DNA of 64,000 bases, from the NCBI RefSeq assembly GCF_000187465.1, contig NZ_GL732439.1, positions 764,729 to 828,728 on the forward strand. Reading direction: 5' to 3'. The translations under genes and the position numbers were made by a program. A model generated the notes under the pieces. The model had not been told where the DNA came from, ran no database searches, and saw only the letters and a list, made by a program, of their open reading frames with translations. Positions 24,486 to 32,831 of this stretch are shown here, one piece after another (position 1 is the stretch's first letter; each line of letters begins with the position of its first letter). This DNA is from Streptococcus infantis ATCC 700779 (GTDB taxonomy: Bacteria > Bacillota > Bacilli > Lactobacillales > Streptococcaceae).

Positions 24486-25346
24486 ATGGATTTATGGTTT
24501 TCTGAAGTTCATACTCCAGACGTGAAACTATCCCTGAGAACTGCCAAGCAACTCTACGCAGGAAAAAGCGAATGGCAGGATATTGAAGTATTAGATACAC
24601 CAGCTTTTGGGAAGATTTTGATTTTAAATGGGCATGTCTTGTTTTCAGATGCAGATGACTTTGTCTACAACGAAATGACCGTCCACGTTCCTATGGCTGT
24701 CCATCCAAATCCAAAGAAAGTCTTGGTTATTGGGGGTGGTGACGGTGGTGTTGCCCAAGTATTAACCCTCTATCCTGAATTGGAACAAATCGATATTGTA
24801 GAACCAGATGAGATGCTGGTTGAAGTTTGTCGAGAATACTTCCCAGATTTTGCTGCAGGACTTGATGACTCTCGCGTCACTATTTACTACCAAAATGGAC
24901 TGAGATTTTTGAGAAACTGTGAAGATGATTACGACATTATCATTAACGATGCGACAGATCCATTTGGCCATACGGAAGGGCTCTTTACCAAGGAATTTTA
25001 CGGCAATAGTTACCGTGCTCTCAAAGAGGACGGAATCATGATTTATCAGCATGGTAGTCCCTTCTTTGACGAAGATGAGTCAGCTTGCCGAAGTATGCAC
25101 CGCAAGGTTAATCAAGCCTTTCCAATCAGCAGGGTTTACCAAGCACATATCCCAACTAGTCCTGCTGGCTATTGGTTGTTTGGATTTGCATCTAAAAAAT
25201 ATCACCCTGTCAAAGATTTTGACAAGGAAGGCTGGAAAAAACGCCAGTTATTTACGGAATATTACACTGCAAACTTGCATATTGGTGCCTTTATGTTGCC
25301 TAAGTATGTAGAAGACATTTTAGAAGAAGAGGAAGGAAAAAAATGA
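24486..25346 (+). CDS. speE: Spermidine synthase
   Basis: 286 residues. VLVIGGGDGGVAQVL (SAM/decarboxylated SAM site), IDIVEPDEMLVEVCREYFP and IINDATDPFG are the polyamine aminopropyltransferase motifs. It transfers an aminopropyl group to putrescine. The start codon directly abuts the previous stop, with AAAGGAG inside the upstream gene. No S-adenosylmethionine decarboxylase is present in the operon, so the donor must come from elsewhere or the substrate differs. Confidence 0.92.
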   Translation: MDLWFSEVHTPDVKLSLRTAKQLYAGKSEWQDIEVLDTPAFGKILILNGHVLFSDADDFVYNEMTVHVPMAVHPNPKKVLVIGGGDGGVAQVLTLYPELEQIDIVEPDEMLVEVCREYFPDFAAGLDDSRVTIYYQNGLRFLRNCEDDYDIIINDATDPFGHTEGLFTKEFYGNSYRALKEDGIMIYQHGSPFFDEDESACRSMHRKVNQAFPISRVYQAHIPTSPAGYWLFGFASKKYHPVKDFDKEGWKKRQLFTEYYTANLHIGAFMLPKYVEDILEEEEGKK

Positions 25347-26602
25347 GTCGTTTATTAGTTATTGGATGTGGGGGCGTTGCCCAAGTTGCTATTTCAAAGA
25401 TTTGCCAAGATAGCGAAACGTTTAAAGAAATTATGATTGCTAGCCGTACAAAGTCAAAATGTGATGACTTGAAGGCTAAATTAGAAGGTAAAACAAATAC
25501 TAAGATTGAGACAGCTGCTCTTGATGCTGACAAGGTAGAAGAAGTCATTGCCTTGATTGAAAGCTACAAACCAGAAGCTGTTTTGAACGTAGCTCTACCT
25601 TATCAAGACTTGACCATCATGGATGCTTGTTTGGCAACAGGTGTCCACTATATCGATACTGCCAACTATGAGGCTGAGGACACAGAAGACCCTGAATGGC
25701 GTGCTATTTATGAGAAACGTTGTAAGGAACTTGGTTTTACAGCCTACTTTGACTACTCATGGCAATGGGCTTACCAAGATAAATTCAAAGAAGCAGGTCT
25801 GACAGCTCTTCTTGGTTCTGGTTTTGACCCAGGTGTAACCAGCGTCTTTTCAGCTTATGCACTCAAACATTACTTTGACGAAATCCACTATATCGATATT
25901 TTAGACTGTAATGGTGGTGACCACGGTTATCCATTTGCGACAAACTTCAACCCAGAAATCAACTTGCGTGAAGTTTCTGCACCAGGTTCTTACTGGGAAG
26001 ATGGAAAATGGGTAGAAGTCGAAGCTATGTCTATCAAACGTGAGTATGATTTCCCTCAAGTTGGTCAAAAAGACATGTATCTCCTCCACCATGAAGAAAT
26101 CGAATCATTAGCAAAAAATATTCCAGGAGTTAAACGCATTCGCTTCTTTATGACTTTTGGCCAATCTTATCTAACACATATGAAATGCTTGGAAAACGTT
26201 GGGCTCCTTCGTACAGATGCTATTAATTTTAACGGACAAGAAATCGTACCAATCCAATTCTTGAAAGCCTTGCTTCCAGATCCTGCAAGCCTTGGACCAC
26301 GTACTGTTGGTAAAACTAATATTGGATGTATCTTTACAGGTGTCAAAGATGGCGTTGAAAAGACAATCTACATTTACAATGTTTGCGACCATCAGGAGTG
26401 CTATGCAGAGGTTGGTTCACAAGCCATTTCTTACACAACAGGTGTTCCAGCCATGATTGGAACAAAATTAGTGATGGATGGCACTTGGAAACAACCAGGA
26501 GTTTATAACCTTGAAGAGTTGGATCCAGACCCATTCATGGAAGCTTTAAATAAATACGGTTTGCCATGGGTTGTGGTTGAAAATCCACAAATGGTGGACT
26601 AA
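25343..26602 (+). CDS. Carboxynorspermidine synthase (saccharopine dehydrogenase family)
   Basis: 419 residues. N-terminal Rossmann motif LVIGCGGVAQVAISKI, and SGFDPGVTSVFSAYALKHYF in the catalytic domain, are typical of the saccharopine dehydrogenase family. Next to nspC, the expected reaction is NADPH-dependent condensation of aspartate semialdehyde with putrescine or diaminopropane to carboxyspermidine or carboxynorspermidine. It overlaps speE by 4 bp. Confidence 0.85.
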   Translation: MSRLLVIGCGGVAQVAISKICQDSETFKEIMIASRTKSKCDDLKAKLEGKTNTKIETAALDADKVEEVIALIESYKPEAVLNVALPYQDLTIMDACLATGVHYIDTANYEAEDTEDPEWRAIYEKRCKELGFTAYFDYSWQWAYQDKFKEAGLTALLGSGFDPGVTSVFSAYALKHYFDEIHYIDILDCNGGDHGYPFATNFNPEINLREVSAPGSYWEDGKWVEVEAMSIKREYDFPQVGQKDMYLLHHEEIESLAKNIPGVKRIRFFMTFGQSYLTHMKCLENVGLLRTDAINFNGQEIVPIQFLKALLPDPASLGPRTVGKTNIGCIFTGVKDGVEKTIYIYNVCDHQECYAEVGSQAISYTTGVPAMIGTKLVMDGTWKQPGVYNLEELDPDPFMEALNKYGLPWVVVENPQMVD

Positions 26603-27729
26603 TGAAATTAGAACAAGTACCAACGCCTTCTTATATCATTGACTTAGGAAAATTAGAAGAGAATTGCCGCATTCTACAAGAGGTTCAGGAAAAGGCAGGT
26701 TGTAAGGTTTTGCTAGCTCAAAAGGCTTATTCTCTCTATAAAACCTATCCTTTGATTAGCCAGTATCTATCAGGTACGACAGCTAGTGGACTCTATGAAG
26801 CGAAGTTAGCTAGAGAAGAGTTTCCGGGGGAAGTCCATGTATTTGCGCCTGCTTTCAAGGAATCAGATATGGAAGAGCTACTGCAAATATCTGATCATAT
26901 TGATTTTAACTCAGAGAGACAACTTCGAAAGTATGGTCATCGTTGTCGTGAGGCTGGTATCAGTGTGGGTCTTCGCATCAATCCTCAATGTTCAACGCAG
27001 GGTGACCACGCGCTTTATGACCCTTGTGCTCCTGGCTCTCGTTTTGGAGTAACTTTGGATAAGATACCAAGTGATTTATTGGATTTGGTTGACGGACTTC
27101 ATTTTCATACCCTCTGTGAGCAAGGGGCAGATGATTTACAAACGACTTTGAAAGCAGTAGAAGACCAGTTTGGTGCCTATTTGCACCAAGTTAAATGGCT
27201 CAATATGGGTGGTGGTCATCATATTACGAGAGATGACTATGATGTGTACTTACTGATTTCTGAGATTAAACGAATTCGAGAAACTTATAACGTAGACGTC
27301 TACATTGAACCTGGAGAAGCTATTGCCCTTAATGCGGGCTATCTAGCGACAGAAGTCTTGGATATTGTTGAAAACGGAATTGAGACCTTGGTGTTAGATG
27401 CTTCAGCAAGTTGCCATATGCCAGATGTGCTTGAGATGCCTTATCGCCCCCCATTAAGAGATGGTTTTGAAGCGCAAGAAAAACCTTATACTTATAGACT
27501 CTCTTCAAATACTTGTCTTACAGGGGATATCATTGGGGATTACAGCTTTGAAAAACCGATTGAAATCGGTGATCGCCTCTATTTTGAAGACATGGCTATT
27601 TACTCCTTTGTCAAAAATAATACCTTTAATGGTATTGGACTTCCAAGTTTGTATCTCATGGATAAAGAGGGTGAGTGCAGTCTAGTCAAAGCATTTGGCT
27701 ACCAAGACTTTAAGGAGAGATTATCATGA
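26602..27729 (+). CDS. nspC: Carboxynorspermidine decarboxylase
   Basis: 375 residues. PLP-dependent alanine-racemase-fold decarboxylase: PLP lysine in [10 protein letters not shown] (near residue 42), [12 protein letters not shown], and [12 protein letters not shown]. It removes the carboxyl group from carboxyspermidine or carboxynorspermidine, completing the alternative spermidine route. Overlaps neighbours by 1 and 4 bp. Confidence 0.9.
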   Translation: MKLEQVPTPSYIIDLGKLEENCRILQEVQEKAGCKVLLAQKAYSLYKTYPLISQYLSGTTASGLYEAKLAREEFPGEVHVFAPAFKESDMEELLQISDHIDFNSERQLRKYGHRCREAGISVGLRINPQCSTQGDHALYDPCAPGSRFGVTLDKIPSDLLDLVDGLHFHTLCEQGADDLQTTLKAVEDQFGAYLHQVKWLNMGGGHHITRDDYDVYLLISEIKRIRETYNVDVYIEPGEAIALNAGYLATEVLDIVENGIETLVLDASASCHMPDVLEMPYRPPLRDGFEAQEKPYTYRLSSNTCLTGDIIGDYSFEKPIEIGDRLYFEDMAIYSFVKNNTFNGIGLPSLYLMDKEGECSLVKAFGYQDFKERLS

Positions 27730-28811
27730 TGGACAGCCCAAAGAAATTAGGTTATTGTATGCCTGCAGAGTATGAACCCCATCATGGGACTCTTATGATA
27801 TGGCCTACTCGACCAGGGTCTTGGCCATTTGAAGGCAAGGCCGCTAAAGCTGCTTTTAGCCGGATTATCAAAACGATTGCTCAGGGGGAAACAGTCTACC
27901 TTTTGGTTGAGGAGGACTATCTATCTGAAGCACAATCTTATCTTGGAGACAAGGTTGTTTATCTAGATATTCAGACAAATGATGCCTGGGCACGTGATAC
28001 TGGTCCAACTATTCTCCTCAATGATAAAAGAGAAAAGTTGGCGGTAGATTGGTCTTTCAATGCCTGGGGTGGTGCTGTTGACGGTCTTTACCAAGATTAT
28101 GAAGCAGATGACCAAGTAGCCAGCAGCTTTGCAGAAGTCTTAGATATACCTGTTTATGATGCCAAACCTTTTGTAATGGAAGGCGGAGCTATTCATAGTG
28201 ACGGTCAAGGTACCATTCTTGTCACAGAAAGCTGCTTGCTCAGTCCGGGTCGTAATCCTCACCTGACTAAAGAACAGATTGAAAAGATATTATTAGAAAG
28301 CCTTGGTGCCGAAAAAGTCATTTGGTTGCCTTACGGTATTTATCAAGACGAGACAAATGAACACGTCGATAATGTTGCAGCCTTTGTTGGTCCTGCTGAG
28401 GTTGTTTTAGCATGGACGGATGACCAAGATGATCCTCAGTATGCCATGTCTGCAGCAGATCTAGCTCTTTTAGAGAAGGAAACCGATGCAAAAGGCCGGA
28501 GTTTCACTATTCATAAACTTCCAATCCCAGCTATTCATCAAGTAGTTACAGAAGAAGATTTGCCGGGATATACATATGAAGAAGGCGAAGAGGAGCGTTA
28601 TGCAGGTGAAAGACTAGCAGCTTCCTATGTGAATTTTTATATCGCCAATAAATCTGTCTTGGTACCACAATTTCAGGATGTAAACGATCAAGTGGCCTTG
28701 GATATTCTGAGTCAGTGTTTCCCAGACCATGATGTTGTCGGAATTCCTGCAAGAGATATTCTATTAGGTGGTGGAAATATCCACTGTATTACCCAACAAA
28801 TTCCAGAATAG
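27726..28811 (+). CDS. aguA: Agmatine deiminase
   Basis: 361 residues. Guanidino-modifying enzyme family: [38 protein letters not shown] and the catalytic cysteine in [13 protein letters not shown] near the C-terminus. It converts agmatine to N-carbamoylputrescine and ammonia. ATG 27726 or 27729 are both usable after AAGGAGAG. Overlaps nspC. Confidence 0.93.
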   Translation: MMDSPKKLGYCMPAEYEPHHGTLMIWPTRPGSWPFEGKAAKAAFSRIIKTIAQGETVYLLVEEDYLSEAQSYLGDKVVYLDIQTNDAWARDTGPTILLNDKREKLAVDWSFNAWGGAVDGLYQDYEADDQVASSFAEVLDIPVYDAKPFVMEGGAIHSDGQGTILVTESCLLSPGRNPHLTKEQIEKILLESLGAEKVIWLPYGIYQDETNEHVDNVAAFVGPAEVVLAWTDDQDDPQYAMSAADLALLEKETDAKGRSFTIHKLPIPAIHQVVTEEDLPGYTYEEGEEERYAGERLAASYVNFYIANKSVLVPQFQDVNDQVALDILSQCFPDHDVVGIPARDILLGGGNIHCITQQIPE

Positions 28812-28820
28812 GAGAAAAAG

Positions 28821-29696
28821 ATGAGAAATGTAACGGTTGCAGCTATTCAGATGCAATGCGCTAAGGATGTGGAAACCAATATCCAAACAGCTGAACGCTT
28901 AGTTCGACAAGCTGCAGACAAAGGAGCCCAGATCATTCTTTTACCAGAATTATTTGAACGTCCCTATTTCTGTCAGGAGCGTCAGTATGACTACTACCAG
29001 TATGCCCAGTCGGTATCAGAAAATACGGCTATTCAGCATTTCAAAGTGATTGCCAAGGAGCTAAAGGTCGTTTTACCGATCAGTTTCTATGAAAAAGATG
29101 GTAATGTCTTGTACAATTCTATTGCTGTCATTGATGCAGATGGAGAAGTACTAGGAGTTTATCGTAAAACTCATATACCAGATGACCATTATTATCAGGA
29201 GAAATTCTTCTTTACTCCTGGAAATACTGGTTTCAAGGTCTGGGACACTCGCTATGCTAAGATTGGTATTGGCATCTGTTGGGACCAATGGTTCCCAGAA
29301 ACAGCCCGTTGCCTTGCACTAAATGGTGCAGAATTACTCTTTTATCCAACAGCCATTGGTTCGGAGCCGATTTTGGATACAGATAGTTGTGGTCATTGGC
29401 AACGTACCATGCAAGGACACTCAGCAGCTAATATTGTGCCAGTTATTGCTGCTAATCGTTATGGTTTGGAAAAAGTCACTCCTTGCGAGGAAAATGGAGG
29501 ACAAAGTTCCAGTCTTAACTTCTATGGTTCATCCTTTATGACCGATGAAACAGGAGCTATTTTAAGTCAAGCCGAACGACAAGATGAAGCCATCCTCTTA
29601 ACCACTTATGACCTTGATAAGGGAGCTAATGAACGCCTGAATTGGGGTCTCTTTAGAGATAGAAGACCGGACATGTATAAAGATATCGTGAAATGA
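28821..29696 (+). CDS. aguB: N-carbamoylputrescine amidase
   Basis: 291 residues. Nitrilase-family catalytic triad: E in LPELFERPYF, K in YRKTHIPDD, and C in GIGICWDQWFPE. It hydrolyses N-carbamoylputrescine to putrescine, feeding speE and the carboxyspermidine branch. Last gene of the operon, followed by a strong terminator. Confidence 0.93.
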   Translation: MRNVTVAAIQMQCAKDVETNIQTAERLVRQAADKGAQIILLPELFERPYFCQERQYDYYQYAQSVSENTAIQHFKVIAKELKVVLPISFYEKDGNVLYNSIAVIDADGEVLGVYRKTHIPDDHYYQEKFFFTPGNTGFKVWDTRYAKIGIGICWDQWFPETARCLALNGAELLFYPTAIGSEPILDTDSCGHWQRTMQGHSAANIVPVIAANRYGLEKVTPCEENGGQSSSLNFYGSSFMTDETGAILSQAERQDEAILLTTYDLDKGANERLNWGLFRDRRPDMYKDIVK

Positions 29697-29697
29697 C

Positions 29698-29721
29698 AAA
29701 AAGCCTCTTGGAGGCTTTTTT
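29698..29721 (+). terminator. Terminator of the polyamine operon
   Basis: AAAAAGCCTC and GAGGCTTTTTT arms with a TTG loop: a perfect bidirectional-type stem followed by T-run. Confidence 0.9.
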
Positions 29722-29857
29722 CTGTAGATACTATAATAATTTTTTATAATGTCCTAGGATTCTGATAAAATGAACATAGCATTACTGAGGAGAAGAAAGA
29801 CTGGAAAGCTCTCAATCAATTTTTCCTTGAAGAATTAAGTCGTGACTGAGGTTAGAT

Positions 29858-29980
29858 ATGGGAAAATGGACATGTAGATGTGGTCAAGCAATGAACGACC
29901 ACCAAGCGAATGATCCAAATGCTTATTCGGTTTATTCGGATGAGTTCTTAGCAGAAATTTCTCAAGCTGAATTATTTTAA
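29858..29980 (+). CDS. Tiny zinc-ribbon-like ORF, possibly truncated
   Basis: 40 residues from ATG 29858: MGKWTCRCGQAMNDHQANDP, ending ISQAELF. The CxC pair and the pattern CRCG..M.DH resemble the start of longer streptococcal proteins that begin with a half zinc ribbon. Upstream, an open stretch KDWKALNQFFLEELSRD ending in TGA at about 29846 looks like another gene tail. The region between the terminator and the toxin-antitoxin promoter is therefore probably gene debris. A functional small protein cannot be excluded. Confidence 0.35.
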   Translation: MGKWTCRCGQAMNDHQANDPNAYSVYSDEFLAEISQAELF

Positions 29981-29994
29981 CTGATATTCTGTCA

Positions 29995-30023
29995 TTGTAA
30001 TTACGGTAATTATTTGTTATAAT
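29995..30023 (+). promoter_or_regulatory. Promoter and operator of the AbrB/Doc pair
   Basis: TTGTAA (29995-30000), 17-bp spacer, TATAAT (30018-30023). The spacer contains the perfect inverted repeat TAATTAC-G-GTAATTA (29998-30012). Its position over the promoter fits autorepression by the AbrB-type antitoxin. Confidence 0.65.
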
Positions 30024-30043
30024 ACTTCAAAGGAGGAAATCAG

Positions 30044-30280
30044 ATGGTAGTAAAAACAAGAAAACAAGGAAATTCAATCACCATCACCATTCCAAGCGAA
30101 TTCAATATTCCAAGTGGTGTAAAATACGAAGCGAAATTGTTACCAAGTGGTGAAATTATCTTTACTCCTGAAGAGTCTGGACATCAGATTTCTTATGTAA
30201 CTGATGATGCCTTTGACTTAAATTTGGACAAAATTTTTGACGAATACGATGATGTTTTCAAAGCTTTGGTGGAAAAATGA
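30044..30280 (+). CDS. AbrB/MazE-type antitoxin
   Basis: 78 residues. VVKTRKQGNSITITIPSEF is the swapped-hairpin AbrB DNA-binding domain; the acidic C-terminus (DAFDLNLDKIFDEYDDVF) is the toxin-neutralising tail. Start after AAAGGAGG. It overlaps the toxin gene by 4 bp. It probably represses the operon through the palindrome at 29998. Confidence 0.8.
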   Translation: MVVKTRKQGNSITITIPSEFNIPSGVKYEAKLLPSGEIIFTPEESGHQISYVTDDAFDLNLDKIFDEYDDVFKALVEK

Positions 30281-30690
30281 CAGTCTATCTGACAGAAAAG
30301 CAAATTGAAAAAATCAATGCTTTAGCAATTCAACGGTATTCACCTAATGAAAAAATTCAGACAGTTAGTCCTTCTGCCTTAAATATGATTGTCAATTTAC
30401 CAGAGCAATTTGTCTTCGGTAAACCTCTTTATCCAACAATTTTTGATAAGGCAACAATACTATTTGTCCAATTGATCAAAAAGCATGTTTTTGCCAATGC
30501 TAATAAACGAACTGCTTTCTTTGTTTTGGTGAAATTTTTACAGTTGAATGGATATCGTTTTTCTGTAACAGTTGAAGAAGCGGTCGCTATGTGCGTGACT
30601 ATCGCAGTAGAAGCCTTGACAGATGAAAAGTTAGCTTCCTACGCCAAATGGATCTCTGAAAATTCATTTAGAGTTAATGGCAAGAATTAA
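30277..30690 (+). CDS. doc: Doc-type Fic toxin
   Basis: 137 residues. H70-VFANANKRT (70-79) is the Fic/Doc active-site loop in its Doc form (HxFxxANKRT). Doc toxins phosphorylate elongation factor EF-Tu and stop translation. Length is typical of Doc. Coupled to the AbrB antitoxin by ATGA overlap; complete and apparently functional. Confidence 0.85.
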   Translation: MTVYLTEKQIEKINALAIQRYSPNEKIQTVSPSALNMIVNLPEQFVFGKPLYPTIFDKATILFVQLIKKHVFANANKRTAFFVLVKFLQLNGYRFSVTVEEAVAMCVTIAVEALTDEKLASYAKWISENSFRVNGKN

Positions 30691-30797
30691 GTTTGGATGT
30701 TTAAATCCTATAAGTAAAAAATAGACAAACAGATAGTAGTATTCTGTAATGCAGAAAACTAATCTTTTGAATACGTCAAACATTCAATCTTACTAAA

Positions 30798-30828
30798 CAA
30801 AAAAAGTAGCCCCTTCAGGCTACTTTTT
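30798..30828. terminator. Bidirectional terminator
   Basis: AAAAAGTAGCC and GGCTACTTTTT arms around CCTTCA. It serves the minus-strand permease operon, whose last stop is at 30827, and could also stop readthrough from doc. Confidence 0.8.
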
Positions 30829-31642
30829 AAAATTCTTTGTAAACATAAGTATTTTCGGGTTTGTCTACTTTGATGAAGGACTGGACTTCAAGGGTTGGGA
30901 GGACTTGGTTGAGTTCCTTGTGATAGCGATTGCTAATCTTACCTTTGACTCTCACCCAAGTGTTATTTTCGTACCGATTAGTGTTTCCAGTGGTCAAAAG
31001 GCCAAAAACTCCTGAATCAGCGATACAGTGCATAATACCAAAGCGAAAAACAAATTGACTATTGGTATGATTTGGATCGTTGTAGACAAAGCCAATAAAC
31101 ACGATTTCCTTGCCTTCAAATTCATTTGGATAATCATAGATAGCTTCCATGACCTCCAGGTAATTTTCATCATTGATAACTATACTAGATTGAGCTAAGT
31201 ATTTATCAGCACTCTTCCGAATAATATTTTCATGAGCTGTTTGTGAATAAAAGCGACTGGTATCCGGCTTAAGATACTGACTGCTCGTTCCTTCACTTGC
31301 TTGGATTGCCTTGTCAGTTCCTTCCGACAAAGGGAAATAATATCCTTTTGCCGATACTGTTTGTGAATCCAGAGTGACAGTTGGAAAGGTAAATCCAACT
31401 AACAAGGGTAAACTTAAGAGGACAAAACTAGCAAGCTTGGCTGAAAAACTATGTAAGTGACTATGTTCTTTCAAACGCTTGATGAAAATATAGGCTTGAA
31501 CGATGGCTAGTAACAATGACAAAACCATGCTGATATAAGCCAGATAAGAGTAGTGGAGGTTTATATACTGATTGAGCTTACCTGATAGGTGCAGATAAAG
31601 GGTTAAGATAAAATAGCCAAATAAGATAAAAAATCGAATCAT
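30827..31642 (-). CDS. TIGR03943-type permease partner protein
   Basis: 271 residues from the ATG that overlaps the upstream permease stop (ATGA). Three N-terminal helices (MIRFFILFGYFILTLYLHL, then two further to about residue 105), followed by an extracytoplasmic domain with ANDENYLEVMEAIYDYPNEF-type and VFRFGIMHCIADSG motifs. Family members (YcgQ type) are always next to YraQ-like permeases and probably form its partner subunit. The cargo is unproven. Confidence 0.8.
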   Translation of the reverse strand: MIRFFILFGYFILTLYLHLSGKLNQYINLHYSYLAYISMVLSLLLAIVQAYIFIKRLKEHSHLHSFSAKLASFVLLSLPLLVGFTFPTVTLDSQTVSAKGYYFPLSEGTDKAIQASEGTSSQYLKPDTSRFYSQTAHENIIRKSADKYLAQSSIVINDENYLEVMEAIYDYPNEFEGKEIVFIGFVYNDPNHTNSQFVFRFGIMHCIADSGVFGLLTTGNTNRYENNTWVRVKGKISNRYHKELNQVLPTLEVQSFIKVDKPENTYVYKEF

Positions 31643-32544
31643 AGCATCACCCCGACTAGATAAGAATAGACAAGAACAACAAGAGTTACAATTGTCATGA
31701 ATTGCCAAATAAATCGCGTTTTGAGATAATTCTTCATCATGAGTAAGTTCTTGACATCAAGCATGGGACCTATAACCAGAAAGGCAAGCACTGGAGCAAA
31801 GCCAAAACTTGATAGAAGAGAAGAGCCAATAAAGGCATCCGCTTCACTACAGAGGGATAGTAGGAAAGATAAGACCATCAGAAGAACAATCGCAAGTAGT
31901 GGTGATGCGCTGATAGATGTCAGGATACGAGTTGGAACATATACTTGGACTATGCTGGCAAAAAGACAGCCAAAGACCAAATATCGTCCCATATCAAAGA
32001 ATTCATCAATAGCTTGGATAAAGACCTGAAGCAGTTTTTGACTTTTAGTCAAGTGAGAAAAATCATGCTCATGGCAAGCCAATCTGTTTTCCTTTTGGAT
32101 AGGTCCCTCCCAGAAAAATCCAAGAAAGATACCCAATATAGTAGCAACTAGAATCGCGCCCAAAGCTCTTAGAAGAACCATTTGAATTGAATTGCCAAAG
32201 GCTGAATAAGTCGCAAAAAGTACGATGGGATTGATGATAGGAGCCGTTACTAGAAAAGGTACCGCTGTATAGCTAGGAACCTTCTTTTCTAAAAAACGAT
32301 TGATGATAGGAACGATTCCACATTCGCAAGAAGGGAAGAGGAAACCAATGAAGCTACCAAAAAAGATTCTCCCCAAACGATTTTTAGGGAGAAATTTATA
32401 AACCTTCTCAGGTGTGACATAGACTTCAATGGCACCAGAGATGATACTACCAATTAAGACAAAGGGTAAAGCTTCAATAATAATTGAAAGAAAAATAGCG
32501 CCAGCTTGTAGCACACTAGAAGGTAAACTTTGAAAGAGTGTCAT
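31639..32544 (-). CDS. YraQ-family predicted permease
   Basis: 301 residues, about eight membrane segments. FPSCECGIVPIINRFLEKK carries the conserved CxCG-type motif of the family; FLVTAPIINPIVLFATYSAF and LVIGPMLDVKNLLMM are also typical. A predicted transporter, often regulated by metals or redox in Firmicutes. Translationally coupled to the 30827 gene; the tiny gene at 32545 lies directly upstream. Confidence 0.82.
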   Translation of the reverse strand: MTLFQSLPSSVLQAGAIFLSIIIEALPFVLIGSIISGAIEVYVTPEKVYKFLPKNRLGRIFFGSFIGFLFPSCECGIVPIINRFLEKKVPSYTAVPFLVTAPIINPIVLFATYSAFGNSIQMVLLRALGAILVATILGIFLGFFWEGPIQKENRLACHEHDFSHLTKSQKLLQVFIQAIDEFFDMGRYLVFGCLFASIVQVYVPTRILTSISASPLLAIVLLMVLSFLLSLCSEADAFIGSSLLSSFGFAPVLAFLVIGPMLDVKNLLMMKNYLKTRFIWQFMTIVTLVVLVYSYLVGVML

Positions 32545-32676
32545 CTATTTTTTCTTTTCTGCCTTATCTTTCTTTTCTTTGTCATCTGGAAATGTTACTT
32601 GCTTCAAGTCAGGTAGTTTAGCGAATTCTTCGAACATCTTATCTAAGTCATCAGTTTTTGTAAATTTAACAGCCAT
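32545..32676 (-). CDS. Tiny lysine-rich protein (SPJ_0845 family)
   Basis: 43 residues: MAVKFTKTDDLDKMFEEFAK with a C-terminus made almost only of K, D and E. This matches a short streptococcal family annotated as SPJ_0845; function unknown. The stop is adjacent to the permease start with no gap, so it is the first gene of the three-gene minus-strand operon. A TATAAT lies about 30 bp upstream. Confidence 0.75.
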   Translation of the reverse strand: MAVKFTKTDDLDKMFEEFAKLPDLKQVTFPDDKEKKDKAEKKK

Positions 32677-32819
32677 AAGGCATACCTCGATTCTTTTAGT
32701 TAACACTATTATACTATTATTTCTAAGAAATAGTTGGATTTTAAAATAAACATGGCTTTTATCTTTATAAAGTTGAATGAAAGCAACAAATTAATGAAAA
32801 CAAGCTTTCGCGCTTATGG

Positions 32820-32825
32820 TATAAT
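32820..32825 (+). promoter_or_regulatory. Extended -10 directly before tex
   Basis: TATGGTATAAT with TATAAT at 32820-32825. The expected start point falls on or next to the A of the ATG at 32832, and no ribosome binding site is seen between, so the tex mRNA may be leaderless. Confidence 0.5.
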
Positions 32826-32831
32826 AGTTTC

